Source: Sediminibacillus halophilus (GTDB lineage Bacteria; Bacillota; Bacilli; Bacillales; Amphibacillaceae). Taken from it: a stretch of 64,000 nucleotides of DNA. The notes under the pieces were generated by a model, which saw nothing but the letters and a program-made list of their open reading frames with translations, was not told where the DNA came from and searched no databases. The stretch lies in the NCBI RefSeq assembly GCF_900103695.1, contig NZ_FNHF01000001.1:372001-436000 (forward strand). The letters are read 5' to 3'. Positions 48,036-56,890 of this stretch are shown piece by piece. Within the stretch, counting starts at the first letter, position 1; the number at the start of each line of letters is the position of its first letter. The position numbers were made by a program, and so were the translations under genes.

Positions 48036-50065
48036 GCGACGTTCACCACCCCTATGCTTTGCACTTCAAGGTTCGGTTCCAGTTCATTGTAAGAAAGCAC
48101 AATAACTTGCGGAAAATAACGATCAAGCAATTGTTTCAAATACATTCTGATAGAAGGAGCGCATAAGATAATCGGTGTTTCTTCCCGTAGCGATGCCTGT
48201 TCTACCTGCTCAGTTACAGATCGGATTATTACCTGCTGTGTTTCCGGATCTAACGCTAGATAGCTGCCATGTTCTGTTTGCTGCACATTTTCCGCCAGAA
48301 CTTGTTCTACATCATTAGAAATGGTTATCACCCGTAGCATTCCTCCCTCATCTACATACTGTTTGGTTATCTGAGAAGCAAGCGACTGTCTTGCATATTC
48401 AGCCAACAACTCTGTATCACTGGTCATCTTGCCAAAGTCAGCAAGCGTTTCAAAAATAATCGGAAGATTTCTAATCGAAACATTTTCACGCAACAGCTTG
48501 GCTAAAACTTTTTGGATATCCCCGGTAGACAATGGTTCTGGGGTGACCTCTTCAACCAAAATCGGATAACTTTCCTTCAAGTGATCGATAAGCTGTTTCG
48601 TTTCTTGTCTGCCGAGTAATAAATGGGCATGCTGCTTGATAACCTCCGTTATATGGGTGGATACAACTGATGGCGGATCGACAACCGTATAACCTGACAA
48701 TTCGGCCTCATCTTTTAATTCTTCACTTATCCATTTTGCGGGAAGTCCAAAGGCTGGTTCCTGTGTTTCAATGCCTTCTATAGTATCGTCATCAATCCCT
48801 GGGCTCATTGCTAAATAATGGTCGAGCAATAATTCACCGGTGGCCACTTCATTTCCTTTTACCTTTAACCGATATTCATTCGGATTCAGTTGAATGTTAT
48901 CCCTGATTCTGACAACCGGAATGACGACCCCCAGTTCAATCGCTAACTGCCTGCGGATCATTACCACCCGGTCAAGCAAGTCTCCTCCTTGACTTGTATC
49001 AGCTAACGGAATCAGCGCATAACCAAACTCAAACTCGATCGGATCCATGCTTAGCAGCTGGACAACATTTTCTGGAGACTTCATATGATCCGTATCTGCT
49101 TCCTCTTCTTCTTCGACTGTTGGCAAATCTGGCTGCTCCAACTCCTTGGAGAGCCAGTATGCTCCAAATACCAAGATGCCGGCAATCATTGTCGTCAGCA
49201 AAAAGTTTATAGGAGTTAAACCAAGGAAGAATACGGTACCTGCTGCTATATATAAAAGTTTTGGATACCGAAAAAGTTGGGTGGTGACATCCGTCCCAAG
49301 ATTCCCCTCAGAAGCAACACGGGTAACCACGATACCGGTAGCCGTCGCAATCAACAGCGCAGGAATTTGACTTACCAGGCCATCTCCTACTGTCAACTGC
49401 ATATAGGTGCTGATTGCTTCCTGGAAGCTCATATCCATCTGGACCATGCCAATGATCAAACCGAATATAATATTAATGAGGACGATGATGATTCCTGCAA
49501 TTGCATCCCCTTTTACGAACTTACTGGCACCGTCCATCGCACCATAAAAATCAGCTTCGTTCTCTATTTTTTCTCGCCTTTCCTTCGCCTGCTGCTCCGA
49601 TATCATGCCCGCATTCAAGTCAGCATCGATACTCATCTGTTTACCAGGCATTGCATCCAGCGTAAACCTGGCAGCAACTTCGGAAACACGTTCGGCGCCC
49701 TTTGTAATGACAAGAAACTGGATAATCACCAAAATGGCAAATACCACAAAACCTACTAAAGGATTATCACCAATGACGAAGGTTCCGAACGTTTCAACTA
49801 CTCCCCCGGCATCCGCTTTTGAAAGTATGGAACGCGTGGTCGAAACATTCAATCCAAGACGAAAAAGAGTCATCAATAGTAACAGTGACGGGAAAATCGA
49901 AAATTGCAATGCCTCTGTCGTATTCATGGACACTAGTATGACAATAAGTGCTAAGGAAATATTGCATAGTATGAAAATACTTAATATCCATCCTGGCAAA
50001 GGGATGACCAACATAATAATAATTAAAATTACACCTAATAAAACCGATAAATCTCTAATTGCCAT
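48032..50065 (-). CDS. flhA: Flagellar export gate protein FlhA
   Basis: A 677-residue core of the flagellar type III export gate. About eight membrane segments lie in the first ~310 residues, with the FHIPEP-family RFTLDAMPGKQMSIDADLNAG loop. The large cytoplasmic domain (about 345-677) docks export substrates and chaperones. AAGGAG lies 8 bases before the ATG. It follows flhB directly. Confidence 0.96.
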   Translation of the reverse strand: MAIRDLSVLLGVILIIIMLVIPLPGWILSIFILCNISLALIVILVSMNTTEALQFSIFPSLLLLMTLFRLGLNVSTTRSILSKADAGGVVETFGTFVIGDNPLVGFVVFAILVIIQFLVITKGAERVSEVAARFTLDAMPGKQMSIDADLNAGMISEQQAKERREKIENEADFYGAMDGASKFVKGDAIAGIIIVLINIIFGLIIGMVQMDMSFQEAISTYMQLTVGDGLVSQIPALLIATATGIVVTRVASEGNLGTDVTTQLFRYPKLLYIAAGTVFFLGLTPINFLLTTMIAGILVFGAYWLSKELEQPDLPTVEEEEEADTDHMKSPENVVQLLSMDPIEFEFGYALIPLADTSQGGDLLDRVVMIRRQLAIELGVVIPVVRIRDNIQLNPNEYRLKVKGNEVATGELLLDHYLAMSPGIDDDTIEGIETQEPAFGLPAKWISEELKDEAELSGYTVVDPPSVVSTHITEVIKQHAHLLLGRQETKQLIDHLKESYPILVEEVTPEPLSTGDIQKVLAKLLRENVSIRNLPIIFETLADFGKMTSDTELLAEYARQSLASQITKQYVDEGGMLRVITISNDVEQVLAENVQQTEHGSYLALDPETQQVIIRSVTEQVEQASLREETPIILCAPSIRMYLKQLLDRYFPQVIVLSYNELEPNLEVQSIGVVNVA

Positions 50066-50082
50066 GTAACTCTCTCCTTAAA

Positions 50083-51171
50083 TCACTTACTTGAAGCGTT
50101 GTGTCCCATTTTATACACGTAAGCCAGCACTTCAGCTACTGACTGAAAAAATTCTTCACTGATAATGTCGCCGATTTCGATTTCCTTGTATAATCCACGT
50201 GCCAGCGGGCGATTTTCCACCATCATTACATCGTTTGCCTTCGCTATATCTCTGATGCGAAAAGCAACGTAGTCTACCCCTTTCGCAACCACATAAGGAG
50301 CATCCGCTTTTGTTTCATCATATTTGATCGCGACAGCATAGTGGGTCGGATTCGTGATGACTACATCTGCCTGTGGTATCTCGCTCATCATTCTCCGCAT
50401 GGCCATCTGCCGCTGCTTTTCTTTTATTTTTGATTTGATTAAAGGATTACCCTCAATATTTTTGTGTTCATCCTTGATGTCATTTTTAGACATCCGGATA
50501 CTTTTTTCAAAATCGTATTTTTGGTACGTATAATCAATTACAGCAATCACCAGTAGTGCAATCGAGGCTGCTATTCCCATGGTAATAGTGGTGTTACCAA
50601 AAAAGGCCAGTGAACTGTCCACATCCTTACCAGCAAGCTGCATCATCTCGTCTTTACGCATCCAAATGACAGCAAAAGTGATTACTCCGATAAAAAAGAT
50701 TTTCAATAGTGATTTGACTAATTCCACCAATGCCCGCGCCGAAAATATTTTCTTTGCCCCTTGAAGCGGATTGATCTTACTCAATTTCGGCTTTAGCGGC
50801 TCACCCGTGAACAAGAAACCTATTTGCATAAAATTGGACGCAAGACCTGCCACGATGGCAATTCCCATGATTGGTGCGACTGCTTTGCTCATTTCTATTG
50901 TCGTTTCCAAAAAAACTTTATGGGTGGTCGTTTCTGTAACCTCCCAGTTGATATATTCCGTGAAGGAGTGCTGATACATTGCCATCATAATATTTTTCAA
51001 ATAACCGCCAAGAGTGATAAATAGAAGAAAAACGAAAAACAATAAAATCGCTGTATTTATATCCTGACTCTTGGCAACCTGTCCTTTTTTTCTTGAATCT
51101 TGACGCTTTTTCGGGGTTGCTTTTTCTGTTTTTTCACCTGAAAAAAATTGCAAATCGAGCTTTAATTCCAG
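50083..51171 (-). CDS. flhB: Flagellar export switch protein FlhB, probable CTG start
   Basis: A 362-residue export protein that switches substrate class from rod/hook to filament after self-cleavage. Four membrane helices are followed by a cytoplasmic domain with the NPTH cleavage site (VITNPTHYAVA). The start is unusual. Conserved sequence begins LELKLDLQFFSGEKTEKATPKK, and no ATG, GTG or TTG is well placed. CTG at 51171 lies 6 bases after GGAGGTG, one base past the fliR stop, and aligns with the initiator Met of B. subtilis FlhB. A GTG at 51180 is inside the ribosome site, and in-frame TTG at 51153 would remove conserved residues. Confidence 0.9.
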   Translation of the reverse strand: MELKLDLQFFSGEKTEKATPKKRQDSRKKGQVAKSQDINTAILLFFVFLLFITLGGYLKNIMMAMYQHSFTEYINWEVTETTTHKVFLETTIEMSKAVAPIMGIAIVAGLASNFMQIGFLFTGEPLKPKLSKINPLQGAKKIFSARALVELVKSLLKIFFIGVITFAVIWMRKDEMMQLAGKDVDSSLAFFGNTTITMGIAASIALLVIAVIDYTYQKYDFEKSIRMSKNDIKDEHKNIEGNPLIKSKIKEKQRQMAMRRMMSEIPQADVVITNPTHYAVAIKYDETKADAPYVVAKGVDYVAFRIRDIAKANDVMMVENRPLARGLYKEIEIGDIISEEFFQSVAEVLAYVYKMGHNASSK

Positions 51172-51172
51172 T

Positions 51173-51952
51173 TTAAGCACCTCCGAATAGCTGTAACAGA
51201 CTTTGCATGGTTTGAAGCATGGTTTCAAACAAGTTTTTCACCAATCCTACATACAGACCAAGAAAAGGTAAAAGGACAATAAAACTGACGAGTATTTTCA
51301 ATGGAAGTCCCACTACAAAAACGTTTAACTGTGGAACCGTACGAGCAATTATTCCTAGAGCGACATCGACAAGGAATAAACAGCCGACCACCGGAATCGC
51401 CATTTGAAAAGCAATTAAAAACATCCGGCTGAATGTTTGTGTAACAAGTTCTGTTATCGCTTCATTTCCCCAAGGAATGAAAGCATCTATCGGTACTGTT
51501 TGGTAACTGTAAAAGATGCCATCTATCAACAAATGATGCCCGTTGACCGCAAGGAGAAACAATAAAGCAATCGTATAAAAGTACTGCCCGATCAAAGGAC
51601 TCTGTGCGCCTGTCTGAGGATCGATCACATTCGCAATTGCAAAGCCCATCTGAAAATCGATAAAGCCTCCGGCAATTTGAAGAGCCGCAAGAATCAAATA
51701 AGCTATCAAACCAAGAAGTAGTCCGACTAGTGCTTCTTTAAAAATTAATAGGATAAAGGTTTCATCCAGTGCTATCTCGGGTACAGAAATCGTGTAATAC
51801 ATAATCCATGCCAAAAAGAAACTGCTCCCTATTTTAAAATGCGTCGGAATATTTTTATAAGAAAAAATAGGAACCGTGACAAAAAAAGAGGTTATCCGGA
51901 CTAGTATCAATAAAAAAGCCGGAACACTGGATAAATTAATTAAGTCTAACAT
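51173..51952 (-). CDS. fliR: Flagellar export gate protein FliR
   Basis: A 259-residue polytopic membrane protein of the FliPQR export gate, with about six hydrophobic segments. FQMGFAIANVIDPQTGAQSPLIGQ is a family hallmark. Its 3' end contains the GGAGGTG ribosome site used by flhB. It starts 6 bases past fliQ. Confidence 0.94.
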   Translation of the reverse strand: MLDLINLSSVPAFLLILVRITSFFVTVPIFSYKNIPTHFKIGSSFFLAWIMYYTISVPEIALDETFILLIFKEALVGLLLGLIAYLILAALQIAGGFIDFQMGFAIANVIDPQTGAQSPLIGQYFYTIALLFLLAVNGHHLLIDGIFYSYQTVPIDAFIPWGNEAITELVTQTFSRMFLIAFQMAIPVVGCLFLVDVALGIIARTVPQLNVFVVGLPLKILVSFIVLLPFLGLYVGLVKNLFETMLQTMQSLLQLFGGA

Positions 51953-51957
51953 CTATT

Positions 51958-52227
51958 TCAACCCACAAACTGGTTTAAGTTCTGGAAAATATTTGCTGCA
52001 AATTCCACCATGCGCGTCAACATCCAAGGGCCGAAAAACACGAGCCCGACAAGGACTGCGACAATTTTCGGGATAAAAGCAAGTGTTTGCTCTTGAATTT
52101 GGGTGGTGGCTTGAAAGATACTAACCAATAGTCCAACGACAAGCGCTAAAAGCAGCAACGGACCAGTCACCATTAGTATCGTATATATCCCTTGCTGAGC
52201 CAGGGAGATGACAAAATCACCGCTCAT
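51958..52227 (-). CDS. fliQ: Flagellar export gate protein FliQ
   Basis: An 89-residue gate protein with two membrane helices joined by the FQATTQIQEQTLAFIPKI segment. AAAGGAG precedes the ATG. Length and context are as in other Firmicutes. Confidence 0.94.
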   Translation of the reverse strand: MSGDFVISLAQQGIYTILMVTGPLLLLALVVGLLVSIFQATTQIQEQTLAFIPKIVAVLVGLVFFGPWMLTRMVEFAANIFQNLNQFVG

Positions 52228-52248
52228 AAAACCTTCTCCTTTCCATCG

Positions 52249-52914
52249 TTAAAATCCGCTCAGTAATGAATGGGTGATTAAGTACCAGCCATCCACCAAG
52301 ACGAATAGCAGAATTTTAAATGGTAAAGAAATCATTACCGGTGGAAGCATCATCATACCCATGGACATTAAAACACTTGCTACCGCCATATCGATTACAA
52401 GAAATGGAACAAAAATCATAAATCCCATCTGGAATGCGGTTTTTAATTCACTGATAGCAAATGCAGGTACTAGCGTTGTAAGCGGTATGTCCTGAATTGT
52501 TTCTGGCTGTTCCATCTGAGCATAATTCATAAACAGGGCCAAATCCTTTTGTCTCGTATGGCCGGCCATGAATTCTTTAATTGGCATACTGGCATTTTCA
52601 TACGCCTCATCCAGCGTAATCTCTTCATTCATTAAGGGCGTCAGTGCGTCCTCGTTAATCTCCTGAAAAGTAGGCGCCATGATGAAAAATGTCAAAAACA
52701 GTGCCAGACCAATAAGTACTTGATTGGGCGGCATTTGCTGTGTAGCAAGTGAAGTTCTGACAAACGAAAGAACAATAATGATTCTGGTGAAACACGTCAT
52801 CAAAATTAATATACTTGGTGCCAATGAAAAAACGGTCAACAGCAAGATCAATCGGACAGAAGTAGATATACTGCCAGGGTCTGAACCGGAAAACACATCT
52901 ATAAATTCATTCAT
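52249..52914 (-). CDS. fliP: Flagellar export gate protein FliP
   Basis: A 221-residue gate protein. Hydrophobic segments flank LMTCFTRIIIVLSFVRTSL and the central VPAFAISELKTAFQMGF region, both diagnostic. The ATG at 52914 overlaps the fliZ end and gives the conserved MNEFIDVF start of B. subtilis FliP; the frame extends to 52947 but the earlier ATG directly abuts an AAGG and is unlikely. Confidence 0.94.
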   Translation of the reverse strand: MNEFIDVFSGSDPGSISTSVRLILLLTVFSLAPSILILMTCFTRIIIVLSFVRTSLATQQMPPNQVLIGLALFLTFFIMAPTFQEINEDALTPLMNEEITLDEAYENASMPIKEFMAGHTRQKDLALFMNYAQMEQPETIQDIPLTTLVPAFAISELKTAFQMGFMIFVPFLVIDMAVASVLMSMGMMMLPPVMISLPFKILLFVLVDGWYLITHSLLSGF

Positions 52915-53584
52915 TGCTATCTTCATCCTTATTCTGACGGCGTTCAATCAATCGTTTTCTGCCCTGTTTGAGTTTATCTAGCTCTGACTGGAATAAAGCC
53001 GAGAAATGTTGTTGCTTTTCTTCCCCAGTAGTGTCTGCTGTATTTTTTCCCTTTCCCATGACTGATGTCAGGAAAGTGACTGGGTTGAGATCACTTCCCT
53101 CGCCATCTGACTTCATCAATTCTTCTTTGGTGGCTTCATCGGTTATTTCAGACAACATTTCCACGTTGTCTCCTACACCAACAACGAATAATTTCCCGCC
53201 AATACGGACGATTTGCAGCGATTTTTGTGGCCCCAGAGCGATTCCGCCAATGTTTTCTAATGCCCTGACTTTTTGGTACATTTTATTTTTGCGATTTAAA
53301 AATTTCAACAGAAAATAGATTAATGCTAAAACCAAGCCGAGTGCTAGTAATAACCGGATAAAATAAAAGAATAATCCGGAAGAAGACTTGTCCGCTGGTT
53401 CAATCTGGTTATCCTGCTTCCCGTCGCTTTCACTATCATCTTCGTTTGTCGTTCCAGTATCTGACTTGCATTCATCACTTTGCGCTCCCACGCAGTCCTT
53501 TACACTTGGAGCCGCCTGAAACGTTGCCGGAACAAACCAAAGTGAAAGAAGGATAAATGCCAGCACACTAAATTTTTTCAACAT
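52907..53584 (-). CDS. fliZ: Flagellar biosynthesis protein FliZ/FliO
   Basis: A 225-residue FliO-family protein (called FliZ in Bacillus) that helps assemble the FliPQR gate. A cleavable signal peptide (about 1-24), an acidic extracytoplasmic linker with two Cys ten residues apart, one membrane helix (about 71-92) and a cytoplasmic tail with KVRALENIGGIALGPQKSLQIVRIGGK are visible. Its end overlaps fliP by 8 bases. Confidence 0.9.
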   Translation of the reverse strand: MLKKFSVLAFILLSLWFVPATFQAAPSVKDCVGAQSDECKSDTGTTNEDDSESDGKQDNQIEPADKSSSGLFFYFIRLLLALGLVLALIYFLLKFLNRKNKMYQKVRALENIGGIALGPQKSLQIVRIGGKLFVVGVGDNVEMLSEITDEATKEELMKSDGEGSDLNPVTFLTSVMGKGKNTADTTGEEKQQHFSALFQSELDKLKQGRKRLIERRQNKDEDSNE

Positions 53585-53600
53585 TTTTCACCACTTGTTC

Positions 53601-53963
53601 TCAGTCTAATACTTTTTGAATTGCTTCAATTACACGGTCGGCCTGAAATGGTTTAACAATAAAGTCTTTTGCACCAGCCTGGATTGCATCGATAACCATT
53701 GCCTGCTGCCCCATGGCAGAACACATAATAACTTTTGCATCTGAATTAATTTGTTTAATTTCCTTCAATGCAGCAATACCATCCATCTCGGGCATGGTAA
53801 TATCCATTGTCACAAGATCTGGCGTCAGTTCCTTGTATTTTTCGACAGCCTGAGCGCCATCCGGTGCTTCTCCTACAACTTCAAAGCCGTTTTTACTCAA
53901 AATATCTTTAATCATCATACGCATGAACGCTGCATCGTCTACTATTAATACTCTCTTACTCAT
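53601..53963 (-). CDS. cheY: Chemotaxis response regulator CheY
   Basis: A 120-residue single-domain receiver. The phospho-acceptor is D54 in VTMDITMPEMDG, with D9/D10 near the N-terminus and Lys in FIVKPF. It carries the CheA signal to FliM and FliY; in Bacillus CheY-P favours smooth swimming. It lies between fliY and fliZ. Confidence 0.96.
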   Translation of the reverse strand: MSKRVLIVDDAAFMRMMIKDILSKNGFEVVGEAPDGAQAVEKYKELTPDLVTMDITMPEMDGIAALKEIKQINSDAKVIMCSAMGQQAMVIDAIQAGAKDFIVKPFQADRVIEAIQKVLD

Positions 53964-53984
53964 TTAAACTACCCCTCTCGAATT

Positions 53985-55193
53985 CTAGTTCAATTTTTTT
54001 ATGCGATCTCTTGGGCTAACGATATCTGTAACCCTAACCCCAAAGTTTTCATCGATGACTACAACTTCGCCTTTTGCGATCAATTTTTCGTTCACGTTAA
54101 TATCAACAGGTTCTCCGGCCAGTTTATCCAGCTCGATAATAGACCCCGATGAAAGCTCCAGGATTTCCTGTACAGATCGCTTGGTTCTTCCCAATTCCAC
54201 TGTAACTTTTAACGGGATATCCATAAGAATATCAAGATTGCGCTGTTCCTTGGCAGGTAAATCTACCTGCTCAAAACTGGAAAATTCAGCTTGCTGGACA
54301 TCAGCTGCTTTGCTAGGCACTTTGCCGCCGATATGGTTAGGCTGCTGGTTTTTGCTGGCAGGTTCCCGATTATATTCGGTTCTGGCTCTGCTATCTGCGT
54401 TTTCGGCCGTTGGTTGCTGTGCTTGTTCCGGCTTAGCCACATTTTGTTCCTGCAGAGGTGGTTCTGTTTCCTGCTTGTTTTCCTCTGAATCGGAAGGATG
54501 CAACAATTGATCCACTAAATCTTTGGCAAAATTGACAGGCAACAATTGCATTATATTCGAATCTATTAAATCACCAATTTGTAATTGAAAAGAAACTTTT
54601 ACTAGATTATTTTCTGAATCAATCGGTTTCGTCCCTTGATCTGCTTCCACATCCAAAACGCTGATAGCAGGCGGTGAAATATCTACTCGTTTTGTAAAGA
54701 CGGTCGACATACTGGTTGCTGCCGTCCCCATCATTTGATTCATTGCTTCTTGTACTGCACTCAAATGGATATCGTTCAATTCCTCAGACGGAGCCTGTCC
54801 ATCACCACCCAACATCAAGTCAGCAATGATCGCTGCATCCCTCGATTGTATGACAAACAAGTTGACTCCTGAAAAGCCCTCTGTGTACTCCACTTCCACC
54901 CCTACATATGGTTGTGGAAATTCGTCTTGCAGGTTTTCTCTGTGAATGACTGAAATAGTCGGTGTCGTAATTTCCACCTTCTGATTCAGCAAAGTGGAAA
55001 GCGTCGTTGCAGAACTGCCAAAAGAAATATTACCGATCTCTCCCAGAGCATCTTGCTCGACTGAATTTAAATAATCATCAACCGGGGGATTCTGAACTGT
55101 GCTCTCCTTTGTTTCTTGCTCAGGTTCCTCATCATCCGTACTCCGCAAAAGAGCATCGATCTCTTCCTGGGACAGCATATCATCATTCATCAT
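53985..55193 (-). CDS. fliY: Flagellar switch/CheY-P phosphatase FliY
   Basis: A 402-residue switch protein joining a CheY-P phosphatase to a FliN rotor domain. An N-terminal peptide MLSQEEIDALL binds CheY-P. A CheC-like domain has two active helices, GEIGNISFGSSATT (about 51-64) and QEAMNQMMGTAAT (about 147-159), and the C-terminal SpoA/FliN domain spans about 320-400. The ATG at 55193 overlaps the fliM stop. GGGGGG lies just upstream. Confidence 0.94.
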   Translation of the reverse strand: MMNDDMLSQEEIDALLRSTDDEEPEQETKESTVQNPPVDDYLNSVEQDALGEIGNISFGSSATTLSTLLNQKVEITTPTISVIHRENLQDEFPQPYVGVEVEYTEGFSGVNLFVIQSRDAAIIADLMLGGDGQAPSEELNDIHLSAVQEAMNQMMGTAATSMSTVFTKRVDISPPAISVLDVEADQGTKPIDSENNLVKVSFQLQIGDLIDSNIMQLLPVNFAKDLVDQLLHPSDSEENKQETEPPLQEQNVAKPEQAQQPTAENADSRARTEYNREPASKNQQPNHIGGKVPSKAADVQQAEFSSFEQVDLPAKEQRNLDILMDIPLKVTVELGRTKRSVQEILELSSGSIIELDKLAGEPVDINVNEKLIAKGEVVVIDENFGVRVTDIVSPRDRIKKLN

Positions 55194-56181
55194 TGTCGTT
55201 CCCCCCTTGTATTTCTTCTAAGACTTGGACAGCCATTTTATTTTTTTGTTTACCAGGCTGAACATAAAACTTGGATTGTTCATCTACTTTAAGCGTCATT
55301 GGCTGGTCGATCGCCTGATCCAGCTGAATGACATCATCTTTTTTCAAGTTCAGTAAATCACTGACATTAATGGTCGATTCCCCCAATATTGCTTTAACAT
55401 CTACTTTAGCCTTGCTGATTGTATGGGCCAGATCCTCATACTCCTTCGGATCGCTTTCCTTTGTATTCGTCTGCATCCAATAATGGACAGACAGCTTGGA
55501 GATAATCGGCTCCAGTACAACGTGAGGAATACATATGTTGATCATCCCGCTGCTTTCTCCAATGGTTGTGTTCAATGACACAACCACCACGGTTTCGTTG
55601 GGTGATACAAGTTGAAGAAATTGAGGATTCACTTCAAATTCTTCAAACATAGGATCGATGTCAATTACTGAACTCCACGCCTCCTGCAAATTTTCCAAGG
55701 CTTTCTCAAATAATTGGGACATTAACGTCGTTTCAATTTCGGTCAAGTTTTCTACTTTATTTACGCTGTTACCCTTTCCGCCCAATAATCGATCAAGCAT
55801 GGCATATGCGATATTCGGGTTGAATTCAAAAATGATCCTTCCTTGCAAAGGAGCCATACTGTATATGTTTAAAATCGTCATTTTGGGAATCGAACGAATA
55901 AATTCTTCGTAAGGTATCTGATCGACTGAAGCCACCGAGATTTGGACGTAAGTCCTCAGCTGAGCAGAAAAGTAAGTGGTCAACAGTCTGGCAAAATTCT
56001 CGTGAATTCTTGAGAGACTTCTAATTTGATCCTTTGAAAAGCGCAATGCTCTTTTAAAATCATATACTCTAACTTTTTTTTCTTGTTCTTCTTGCTTTAA
56101 GGTGCTCGCATCCATCTCTCCTGATGACAGAGCAGATAGAAGGTCATCTATTTCGTTTTGGGAAAGTACTTCCTGTGCCAT
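55183..56181 (-). CDS. fliM: Flagellar motor switch protein FliM
   Basis: A 332-residue C-ring protein. The N-terminal CheY-P-binding peptide LSQNEIDDLLSAL is followed by a CheC-like middle domain and a SpoA/FliN-type C-terminal domain. The ATG at 56181 has AGGAGG 8 bases upstream; a GTG three codons earlier falls within that site. Length equals B. subtilis FliM. Confidence 0.95.
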   Translation of the reverse strand: MAQEVLSQNEIDDLLSALSSGEMDASTLKQEEQEKKVRVYDFKRALRFSKDQIRSLSRIHENFARLLTTYFSAQLRTYVQISVASVDQIPYEEFIRSIPKMTILNIYSMAPLQGRIIFEFNPNIAYAMLDRLLGGKGNSVNKVENLTEIETTLMSQLFEKALENLQEAWSSVIDIDPMFEEFEVNPQFLQLVSPNETVVVVSLNTTIGESSGMINICIPHVVLEPIISKLSVHYWMQTNTKESDPKEYEDLAHTISKAKVDVKAILGESTINVSDLLNLKKDDVIQLDQAIDQPMTLKVDEQSKFYVQPGKQKNKMAVQVLEEIQGGNDNDE

Positions 56182-56213
56182 ATCCGCCACCTCCTATCAG
56201 GAGACTTTCTAAC

Positions 56214-56636
56214 TTATTGTAAAACTTTTTTGATGGTGTAAACATTGACGATAGTACCCTCTTGCATCACTTCATTTAATTTATCTTTCATCAATGACTC
56301 TAAATCGGTTATGCCCGTCTTAAATGCATCCCGATCCATCTTTGCCAACTCTTTGATGAGGATATTTTGTACTTGAAACTGACGTTTTTCTACTTCTTCC
56401 TTCGCTTTTTCGCTGTCTGCGACAATTTGAAATTGGATACGGACGAAGCTGCCATCCTCTAAATCGGTACTCATTTCTTCCGTTTGAAAAGAGTTTTCAA
56501 CGATTTCATCCAACGATTGCTCATCCGACTCCTTTTCTTCTCCATCGGCATTCAGAACATAAACCATACCAGCCGCACCGCCAATGATTAGAACAAGCAG
56601 GGTGATGATCAGTACTTTAAGCATTTTACTGCCCAT
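56214..56636 (-). CDS. fliL: Flagellar basal body-associated protein FliL
   Basis: A 140-residue single-pass membrane protein next to the stator. It has one N-terminal helix (LKVLIITLLVLIIGGAAGM), an acidic linker and a stomatin-like extracytoplasmic domain with DGSFVRIQFQIVADSEKAKEE. The exact start is uncertain: 56636 follows GGTGA by 5 bases inside swrD, while 56645, 56642 and 56624 are also in frame. Confidence 0.88.
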   Translation of the reverse strand: MGSKMLKVLIITLLVLIIGGAAGMVYVLNADGEEKESDEQSLDEIVENSFQTEEMSTDLEDGSFVRIQFQIVADSEKAKEEVEKRQFQVQNILIKELAKMDRDAFKTGITDLESLMKDKLNEVMQEGTIVNVYTIKKVLQ

Positions 56637-56847
56637 GAACATCACCGGCTTCTATGACACAGCCCTGCAAACCAATGGTTTGATAATACTTTTGAATCAA
56701 CATATTCACTTCATTCTCCGTTTCTCTTACAACTATTTTTTTTCCTGTGACAAGACTAATGGTCGTATCAGGAAAGGATTGTATCTGTTCAACATATACC
56801 GCATTTAAACTGAATGTATCACCATTTAATCGAGTGAGTTTAATCAT
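56626..56847 (-). CDS. swrD: SwrD/FlbD-family flagellar protein
   Basis: A 73-residue protein of the FlbD (YlzI) family. IKLTRLNGDTFSLNAVYVEQIQ and DTTISLVTGKKIVVRET are diagnostic. In B. subtilis SwrD raises flagellar motor torque. No Shine-Dalgarno sequence lies just before the ATG; instead a GC hairpin (56859-56874) is close upstream. The gene overlaps the start of fliL. Confidence 0.88.
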   Translation of the reverse strand: MIKLTRLNGDTFSLNAVYVEQIQSFPDTTISLVTGKKIVVRETENEVNMLIQKYYQTIGLQGCVIEAGDVHGQ

Positions 56848-56858
56848 TTAGTTAGAGA

Positions 56859-56874
56859 GGGCGATTCAACGCCC
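56859..56874. other. Small GC hairpin just upstream of swrD
   Basis: GGGCG-ATTCAA-CGCCC forms a 5-bp stem ending 12 bases before the swrD ATG, with a run of G just beyond. There is no T-run. It could end or stabilise the flgE message or influence swrD translation; this is tentative. Confidence 0.4.
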
Positions 56875-56890
56875 CCATTCCCCCTTTTGG

